45,244 bases of DNA, taken from NCBI GenBank assembly GCA_934371505.1, contig CAKRNW010000003.1:1-45244 (forward strand). Reading direction: 5' to 3'. Position 1 is the stretch's first letter; the number at the start of each line of letters is the position of its first letter. Shown one piece after another: positions 40,033-45,244 of the stretch. The notes below the pieces were generated by a model that was given only the letters and a program-made list of their open reading frames with translations, was not told the origin of the DNA and did no database searches. Origin of the DNA: an uncultured Lachnospiraceae bacterium (GTDB taxonomy: Bacteria > Bacillota > Clostridia > Lachnospirales > Lachnospiraceae). The translations under genes and the position numbers were made by a program.

Positions 40033-41694
40033 TTATTTTATCATACTCTCATCTCTTTGACCACCGCCCATTACCTCCGGCAGCTCATCTGCAATATCTC
40101 CTGCTCTCATGGACGCTTTTCCGAATTTTCCGGCTGCAAGCTCCCCTGCCGCACCGTGGACCGCCACGCCAAGGCATACCGTTTCCCAGCACCAGGCAGG
40201 ATTTTCTCCGCTCCTTTTGTCACGGATAGCAAGGGCACAGATTCCCCCCAGAATTCCTGCCAGTACATCTCCACTTCCAGCCGTCGCCATGCCATCATTT
40301 CCCAAGGTGTTGACAAAAATATGGGAATTTCCCGATTGCAGATCCGGAAACACATAGGTGCGGGCATCTTTGCATACAAGCACTGCCTTGTCAAAAGCTT
40401 GACGAAGCTTCCCGGTTCCCTGTTCCAGGTCTGCTTTCAGAGTCTGTACCGGACTTTCCGTCAATCTGGCAAGTTCTCCGGGATGCGGTGTCAGCACCAT
40501 AGGGACATTACATTGTTTCAGAAGCCGTCGCAGATTTTCCTTTTCCGAGATAAGATTTAACGCATCCGCATCCAATAAAAATACCTTATCCGTTGCAGCT
40601 TTCTCCGTCAAAGAATGCTTCAGATATTGCATTGTACGTTCCAATAACTTTTCCGCTGTTTCTCCGGTAGAAAGTCCGGGACCAATCACAATACTATCCG
40701 CCCACTGTATGGAATCGGCAAGTCTGGCATCAAATTCTCCTTTTCTTTCTTCCTCGGCATCCTTCAGATCTTTTGCCTCATAGGACAGGAGCATGGCTTC
40801 CGGCAGCGAAGTCTGCACAATCACACGGTTGGAGGCACAAGTGACGATTTTCACCATTCCCACTCCCACACCATAAGCTCCCCTTGCACATAGAAGCGCT
40901 GCCCCCGCCATGTCATAACTTCCGGCAATGATCAACACTTTTCCAAAGGTTCCTTTGTTACCGGATCCTGCCCGCTGGGGTATTTTTTCCCGTATCTCTC
41001 TTTTCGTATAGGTGAAATGTACCGGATTCATTAGGGATTCCGTGGTAATTCCTGCGTCAGCAAGCTGTACCCTGCCAGCAAATTCACATCCCGGAAACCG
41101 AACCAGCCCCAGCTTTTGAAAGGCAAAGGTAATAGTAAGATCAGCCCGTACAGCCGTTCCCAGGATTTCCCCAGTATCCGTGTGAATACCGGTGGGCAGA
41201 TCAAGGCTGACACACTTTGTCTTTATCAGACGCTGGTTGATTACCCGGATTACCCGATCCATAGGTTCTCCGATGAGCCGGTTTACCCCCACCCCCAACA
41301 GGGCATCCACAACAATCTCCGCCCGCTCCACTTTCTCCTGAAGTACTACATCCTCCGGTATTTTTTCTTTTGTATAGACAGGGACTCCATACGCTTTTGC
41401 CGTTTGCAGCTGTCTTCTGCAGGAAGGGGTGCAGCGGGCAGGCTCTCCCACCATAACTACTTCCACCTGCTTTTGCTCCAGAAAAAGCATTCTTGCCAGA
41501 GCCAATCCATCTCCACCATTATTGCCTGCTCCGCAAAAAAACAGGAAACGGTCTGCCCCGGGGAACTGTTTTGACAAAATTTCTTTTGCGGAAAGAGCCG
41601 CCCGCTCCATCAGGACAAGGCTGTCTAATCCAAACTGCTCACTCGTCCTTTTGTCTGCCGCTTTCATTTCCTGTGCTGTTACCAGATTCTGCAT
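40033..41694 (-). CDS. nnrD: Bifunctional NAD(P)HX epimerase/dehydratase
   Basis: This 553-aa two-domain repair enzyme has an N-terminal YjeF_N epimerase (GLDSLVLMERAAL, FFCGAGNNGGDGLALAR, about residues 1-215) and a C-terminal ribokinase-like ADP-dependent dehydratase (GNKGTFGKVLIIAGSYDMAG; LTPHPGELARLT; GNDGMATAGSGDVLAGILGG). It regenerates NAD(P)H from damaged hydrates. Its place beside the NADH sensor gene rex links two redox-cofactor functions in one unit. Confidence 0.96.
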   Translation of the reverse strand: MQNLVTAQEMKAADKRTSEQFGLDSLVLMERAALSAKEILSKQFPGADRFLFFCGAGNNGGDGLALARMLFLEQKQVEVVMVGEPARCTPSCRRQLQTAKAYGVPVYTKEKIPEDVVLQEKVERAEIVVDALLGVGVNRLIGEPMDRVIRVINQRLIKTKCVSLDLPTGIHTDTGEILGTAVRADLTITFAFQKLGLVRFPGCEFAGRVQLADAGITTESLMNPVHFTYTKREIREKIPQRAGSGNKGTFGKVLIIAGSYDMAGAALLCARGAYGVGVGMVKIVTCASNRVIVQTSLPEAMLLSYEAKDLKDAEEERKGEFDARLADSIQWADSIVIGPGLSTGETAEKLLERTMQYLKHSLTEKAATDKVFLLDADALNLISEKENLRRLLKQCNVPMVLTPHPGELARLTESPVQTLKADLEQGTGKLRQAFDKAVLVCKDARTYVFPDLQSGNSHIFVNTLGNDGMATAGSGDVLAGILGGICALAIRDKRSGENPAWCWETVCLGVAVHGAAGELAAGKFGKASMRAGDIADELPEVMGGGQRDESMIK

Positions 41695-41724
41695 ACTTTT
41701 CCCTCTTTGTTTTCTTATTCATAA

Positions 41725-41746
41725 AGGGCAACCTTACGGCTGCCCT
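41725..41746 (-). terminator. Weak hairpin between the coiled-coil gene and nnrD
   Basis: AGGGCA-GCC/GGT-TGCCCT with a GTAA loop, including one G-T pair, is followed by TTTATG on the minus strand. It may attenuate rather than stop transcription into nnrD-mutL. Confidence 0.4.
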
Positions 41747-41750
41747 CCCA

Positions 41751-42404
41751 TTATCCCTGCTGCGAATCCCCGATGTCCAGACTGTCCTTGGGGTCATATT
41801 TCATATCAAAAAGTTCAATCACATCTGAGCCGAAAATGTCATGCATGTAGGCATAAAGATTGCGATTTGTTTCCTCCATCTCCTGTTTCTGTACCAGGCG
41901 CTTTTTCAACTCAATGCGGATCTGTTTTACCCATTCATCAATCTGCCGGATCTGGCTGGTATTTTTCTCCAGGGTTATATAGCATTCTTCCATGGTCTGC
42001 AGCATCAGCTCATAGTTCTTATCCTCAATGAATCTTGGTAAATCCAGCTGCTCATCCTCCAGCTTCTTGAGTTTCTGGTTGCAGTCCTCGATAAGACGCT
42101 TACTTTCCTTCAGCTTTTTTTCCTGCAATCCTTCGGATTTGCCGTCAGTTTTTCCGGAATTCATTTTATCTGCGGCAACCATGATACCATCCATCAATTG
42201 CTTTTTTAAGGTTTTTACCTTTTTCACCTGGGTGTTGACCTGCCCCTGGCGAACCAGAAGTTTGTTTAACTCTGCAGCCGTTTTCTCCACCTGGGCAGAC
42301 TTTCCCTTCTGTTTGAAAAGCAGATGCCATTTATTGTCTAATGTCAATATGGGAATCTTTTTCCCTTTTAATGCCGGTTGAAATATTTTTTCAGATCGTG
42401 ACAC
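41751..42404 (-). CDS. Coiled-coil protein of unknown function downstream of rex
   Basis: I take the GTG at 42404 (MVSRSEKIFQPALKGKK) as start, eight bases after AAGGGG; a TTG one codon earlier is equally possible. The 217-aa product is highly charged and mostly helical, with Lys/Glu/Leu heptads from about residue 35 to 185 (VEKTAAELNKLLVRQ; KESKRLIEDCNQKLKKLEDE; QIRQIDEWVKQIRIELKKRL). It has no signal peptide. A non-coiled C-terminus (YMHDIFGSDVIELFDMKYDP) follows. I know of no function. It begins 12 bp after rex and is probably co-regulated by it. Confidence 0.78.
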   Translation of the reverse strand: MSRSEKIFQPALKGKKIPILTLDNKWHLLFKQKGKSAQVEKTAAELNKLLVRQGQVNTQVKKVKTLKKQLMDGIMVAADKMNSGKTDGKSEGLQEKKLKESKRLIEDCNQKLKKLEDEQLDLPRFIEDKNYELMLQTMEECYITLEKNTSQIRQIDEWVKQIRIELKKRLVQKQEMEETNRNLYAYMHDIFGSDVIELFDMKYDPKDSLDIGDSQQG

Positions 42405-42416
42405 CAAGCTCACCCC

Positions 42417-43061
42417 TTACATGTTCTCCGTGCTTTCAAAACGATTCAGATTGTAAGATAATTTCATCAGGCTGTCAGACAAATGTACATTCTCCACCTG
42501 CACATCTCTGGGAACCTTTAAATCCACATGTGCAAAATTCCAGATACCTTTAATTCCGAAACGCACCAGATCTTCTGCAATGGGCACTGCACTGGTCTTA
42601 GGAATGGTCAGTACCGCAATGTCCACATCATGTTCCTTTACAAAGCGCTCCATATTTTCCATGGGCTGTACTTCAATATTTCGTACTTTTTTACCGTACA
42701 ATTCCGGATCTTTATCAAAGATTCCCACAAACAGGAAACCTCTTTTTGCAAAATTCATATAATTGGCCAACGCCTGCCCAAGATTGCCAGCACCTACGAT
42801 AATCAGATTGTGTGTGAGATCCAAACCAAGGATACGTCCGATCTCTTTATATAAGTATTCCACATTATATCCATATCCCTGCTGTCCGAAGCCACCGAAA
42901 TTATTGAAATCCTGACGGATCTGGGAGGCAGTTACCTGCATGAGTTCACTTAGTTCATGAGAAGAAATTCGCTCCACATTGTCGTCCCTCAGATCCCCTA
43001 AATATCGAAAATACCGCGGCAATCTTCCGATTACTGCCTGCGAAATCTCTTTTGTTTCCAC
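42417..43061 (-). CDS. rex: Redox-sensing transcriptional repressor Rex
   Basis: This 214-aa repressor releases DNA when NADH is high. An N-terminal winged helix (AVIGRLPRYFRYLGDL to SQIRQDFNNFGGFGQQGYGY) is followed by a Rossmann domain with GAGNLGQALANY and the domain-swapped C-terminal helix. The start is GTG behind a G-rich site (GGGGGG). It heads the minus-strand run and has a near-consensus promoter. A half-matching Rex box overlaps the -35, which would fit autoregulation. Confidence 0.96.
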   Translation of the reverse strand: METKEISQAVIGRLPRYFRYLGDLRDDNVERISSHELSELMQVTASQIRQDFNNFGGFGQQGYGYNVEYLYKEIGRILGLDLTHNLIIVGAGNLGQALANYMNFAKRGFLFVGIFDKDPELYGKKVRNIEVQPMENMERFVKEHDVDIAVLTIPKTSAVPIAEDLVRFGIKGIWNFAHVDLKVPRDVQVENVHLSDSLMKLSYNLNRFESTENM

Positions 43062-43106
43062 GATTCATCCCCCCCATCCGCAAATTCATATTTTTATCTC
43101 ATATTT

Positions 43107-43135
43107 ATTATAGTCGTATGTTAAATATCTGTCAA
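43107..43135 (-). promoter_or_regulatory. Rex promoter with possible Rex operator
   Basis: TTGACA and TATAAT are separated by exactly 17 bp on the minus strand. The 18 bp from 43135 to 43118 read TTGACAG-ATAT-TTAACAT. Compared with the Clostridia Rex consensus TTGTTAA-N4-TTAACAA, one half-site matches six of seven bases and the other four. The -35 box lies inside the left inverted repeat of the MITE-like element. Confidence 0.7.
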
Positions 43136-43278
43136 TCATTCACTGGCTTTTGCCAGTGAATGATTGACCTTCGCAGACTCAATTTAGTTTTGCTGTGCAA
43201 AAGGAGTCTGCTCACTCCTAAATCACATTCTTACGCAGCAAAACAGCAAGTGTTTTACTGCTGTATGATTGACAGATA
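43126..43278. mobile_element. MITE-like 153-bp element with outward-facing -35 boxes
   Basis: Perfect 14-bp terminal inverted repeats, TATCTGTCAATCAT (43126-43139) and ATGATTGACAGATA (43265-43278), bound a segment with no credible gene. If the outer TA on each side is counted as target duplication, the repeats are 12 bp flanked by TA, as in IS630/mariner-type MITEs. Inside lie a 17-bp perfect hairpin with a TTTT loop (43131-43168), GCAGACTC/GAGTCTGC (43173-43211) and the competing GTTTTGCTG/CAGCAAAAC pair. Both terminal repeats contain TTGACA pointing outwards. It fills most of the rex/ABC-F gap. Confidence 0.5.
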
Positions 43279-43298
43279 CGGCTTACAGGCTGTAAACT
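43269..43298 (+). promoter_or_regulatory. Putative promoter of the ABC-F gene
   Basis: TTGACA (43269-43274) in the right terminal repeat is followed after 18 bp by TAAACT, 40 bp before the ATG. The -10 is weaker than that of rex. A TTACAG/CTGTAA dyad lies in the spacer. Confidence 0.45.
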
Positions 43299-43337
43299 AG
43301 TAGCGTTTGTAACACATAAATCATCAGGAGATAAGAA

Positions 43338-45244
43338 ATGATTCTTTCAGCAGTAAATATCAGCAAAGCCTTTGTCGAACACAAGGTTTTACAGAATGTA
43401 TCTTTTCATATAGAAGAAAACGAGAAGGCCGCCATCGTAGGTATCAATGGTGCCGGAAAGACTACCCTGCTTCGCATTCTCGTGGGAGAAATGGAACCGG
43501 ATGAGGGACAGGTTACCTATGCCAGGGATGCCACTTTCGGTTACCTCGCCCAACACCAGTCTGTGGATTCCGACAACTCCATTTATGAGGAACTTCTATC
43601 TGTCAAACAGGAATTTATCGATATGGAACATCAACTCCGTTTTCTGGAAAATGAAATGAAATCTGCAAGTGATGACACTCTGGAAACACTCATGGAGCAG
43701 TATAATAAACTGACCAACCGCTTTGAGCTTGGAAACGGCTACGCCTATCGCAGCGAAGTAGTGGGCATCTTAAAGGGGCTCGGCTTTACTGAGGAGGAAT
43801 TTGACAAAAAAATTGCTACCCTTTCCGGCGGTCAGAAAACCCGCATTGCTTTGGGAAAGATGTTGTTACAGAAACCGGATCTGATTTATCTGGATGAGCC
43901 TACCAACCACCTTGATATGTCTTCCATTGCCTGGCTGGAAACCTACCTGCTCAATTACAAAGGAGCTGTGGTTATCGTGTCCCATGACCGCTATTTTCTG
44001 GATAAAATTGCCGGCAAAATCATTGAGATTGATCAAACCAAAGCCACAGTCTTTAAAGGAAATTACAGTGCCTATGCCGCAAAAAAAGAAATCCTGCGTC
44101 AGGCTGCCTGGAATGCTTATGTCAATAACCAGCGTGTCATCAATCATCAGGAAGAAGTCATTGCCAAACTAAAATCCTTTAACAGGGAAAAATCCATCAA
44201 ACGTGCAGAGAGCCGGGAAAAAATGCTGGAAAAAATGGAGGTTGTGGAAAGACCCACAGAATCCAAAGCTGACATGCATATGACTCTCACCCCCAAGTTC
44301 GTCAGTGGAAATGATGTTCTCACCGTTGAGGGATTGTCCAAGCGATTTGACAGAGAACCTCTCTTTACTGATTTGGCCTTTGAGATTAAACGAGGAGAAC
44401 ATGTCGCTATCATCGGAGATAACGGAACCGGAAAAACCACCATTTTAAAAATTATCAATGGTCTGGTTCCCGCTGATGGGGGGAAAATCACTCTGGGAAG
44501 CAATGTACAGATTGGTTATTACGACCAGGAGCATCATGTGTTACATATGGAAAAAACTCTGTTTGAAGAGATTTCCGATGACTACCCCACTTTGACCAAC
44601 ACAGAAATCCGTAATACTCTTGCCGCCTTTCTTTTCACCGGTGATGATGTGTTTAAAAAAATCCAGTCCCTCAGCGGTGGAGAACGTGGACGGGTTTCCC
44701 TGGCAAAGTTAATGCTCTCCGACTCCAATTTTCTCATTCTGGATGAACCTACCAACCATCTGGATATTATGTCCAAGGAAATTTTGGAAGACGCACTGAA
44801 TTCCTACACCGGCACTGTTTTATATGTCTCCCATGACCGCTACTTTATCAACAGAACCGCACACCGCATTCTGGATCTGCGGAACAATCATCTCACCAAT
44901 TATCTGGGCAATTATGATTACTATCTGGAAAAGTCCGGTGAAACCATTTCCAATCCCGTCTTTCAGGCAGGCGGTTCTGCTCCCTCTGCAGAATCGACGG
45001 AAAACAAGCAAAACTGGCAAAAGCAGCGGGAGGCTCAGGCAAAAGAGCGGAAACGTGCCAACGATTTAAAAAAATGTGAGGATCAGATAGAACAGTTAGA
45101 ATCCAGGAATGCCGCTATTGATGAGGAAATGGCTCTTCCGGAGATATGCCGGGATGTGGCTAAACTTACTGCTCTCTCCAAAGAAAAAGAGGAAAACAGC
45201 GAAAAGCTGGAAACCCTCTACGAACAATGGGAGATACTGAGTGA
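43338..45244 (+). CDS. ABC-F family ATPase, 3' end outside the window
   Basis: At least 635 codons are present and open at the right edge. There are two nucleotide-binding domains in tandem and no membrane segment, which defines ABC-F ribosome-associated proteins. NBD1 has Walker A GINGAGKTT (35-43), signature LSGGQ (162-166) and Walker B LIYLDEPTNHLD. NBD2 has GDNGTGKTT, LSGGE and FLILDEPTNHLD. The inter-domain linker is basic (KLKSFNREKSIKRAESREK), and a charged coiled-coil C-terminal extension begins near residue 550. The last resembles the YdiF/Uup type, which acts in translation rather than proven drug resistance. The ATG follows CAGGAG. It is the only plus-strand gene. Confidence 0.93.
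   Translation, partial: MILSAVNISKAFVEHKVLQNVSFHIEENEKAAIVGINGAGKTTLLRILVGEMEPDEGQVTYARDATFGYLAQHQSVDSDNSIYEELLSVKQEFIDMEHQLRFLENEMKSASDDTLETLMEQYNKLTNRFELGNGYAYRSEVVGILKGLGFTEEEFDKKIATLSGGQKTRIALGKMLLQKPDLIYLDEPTNHLDMSSIAWLETYLLNYKGAVVIVSHDRYFLDKIAGKIIEIDQTKATVFKGNYSAYAAKKEILRQAAWNAYVNNQRVINHQEEVIAKLKSFNREKSIKRAESREKMLEKMEVVERPTESKADMHMTLTPKFVSGNDVLTVEGLSKRFDREPLFTDLAFEIKRGEHVAIIGDNGTGKTTILKIINGLVPADGGKITLGSNVQIGYYDQEHHVLHMEKTLFEEISDDYPTLTNTEIRNTLAAFLFTGDDVFKKIQSLSGGERGRVSLAKLMLSDSNFLILDEPTNHLDIMSKEILEDALNSYTGTVLYVSHDRYFINRTAHRILDLRNNHLTNYLGNYDYYLEKSGETISNPVFQAGGSAPSAESTENKQNWQKQREAQAKERKRANDLKKCEDQIEQLESRNAAIDEEMALPEICRDVAKLTALSKEKEENSEKLETLYEQWEILS

Noticed and set aside
43160..43300. 46-codon plus-strand ORF (starts MIDLRRLNLVLL) before the ABC-F gene, as a possible attenuator leader peptide
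   Set aside because: No ribosome site precedes its ATG, which lies inside the descending arm of a 17-bp hairpin, and the frame runs through the right terminal repeat of the MITE-like element. It is best explained as chance coding in a repeat.
43338..45244. Calling the ABC-F gene an antibiotic resistance determinant
   Set aside because: The linker and C-terminal extension look like housekeeping YdiF/Uup types, and the C-terminus is not visible, so resistance cannot be claimed.

Overview
The window is a 45.2 kb piece of a chromosome from a low-to-moderate GC Bacillota of the class Clostridia, most likely a Lachnospiraceae. The grounds are the gene order (rex, coiled-coil gene, nnr, mutL, miaA, ynbB-like lyase, radC, mreBCD, a very long PBP2, minCDE, rodA, mgsA), the yggS-sepF pair, the rnc-smc-ftsY cluster, ATG/GTG/TTG starts behind strong GGAGG sites, and sigma-A promoters. 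I cannot name the genus. Almost everything lies on the minus strand; the only plus-strand gene is an ABC-F ATPase cut off by the right edge.

Positions 1-4140 are an accessory, visibly more AT-rich and decaying region. It holds the start of a lipoprotein gene, an alpha/beta hydrolase, a sequence resembling an IncQ/pSK41-type transfer origin with no relaxase beside it, a frameshifted XRE regulator, two frameshifted small genes, an intact UPF0175/DUF3368 toxin-antitoxin-type pair, a frameshifted antitoxin-like gene, a DinJ/RelB-type remnant, and an unknown 78-aa gene. Three copies of a 46-bp element sit in front of three of these units. This looks like the eroded remains of integrated mobile elements.

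Positions 4144-43061 are core genome, transcribed right to left in several units. (a) rex, coiled-coil gene, NAD(P)HX repair enzyme, mutL, miaA, methionine gamma-lyase-like enzyme, radC. (b) mreB, mreC, mreD, PBP2, minC, minD, minE, rodA, mgsA, dacF and a small P-loop protein, which together cover elongation, division-site placement and wall synthesis, and end at a terminator. (c) an HlyD-like protein, yggS and sepF, then a terminator. (d) aroB, lspA, rluD. (e) an unknown gene plus cstA, then a terminator. (f) plsX and acpP (fatty acid and phospholipid synthesis), then a terminator. (g) rnc, smc, ftsY, ilvA, then a terminator. (h) yitT, an RluF-like pseudouridine synthase, ligA, metA.

The 276-bp gap between rex and the divergent ABC-F gene contains a 153-bp segment bounded by 14-bp perfect inverted repeats. 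Each repeat carries an outward-facing TTGACA, so a small MITE-like element appears to supply the -35 box of both flanking promoters. Other points of note are a methylglyoxal synthase with Glu in place of the catalytic Asp, a MetA with the acetyl-CoA-type Glu111, a roughly 240-residue insertion in PBP2, and a carboxypeptidase that carries a lipobox.
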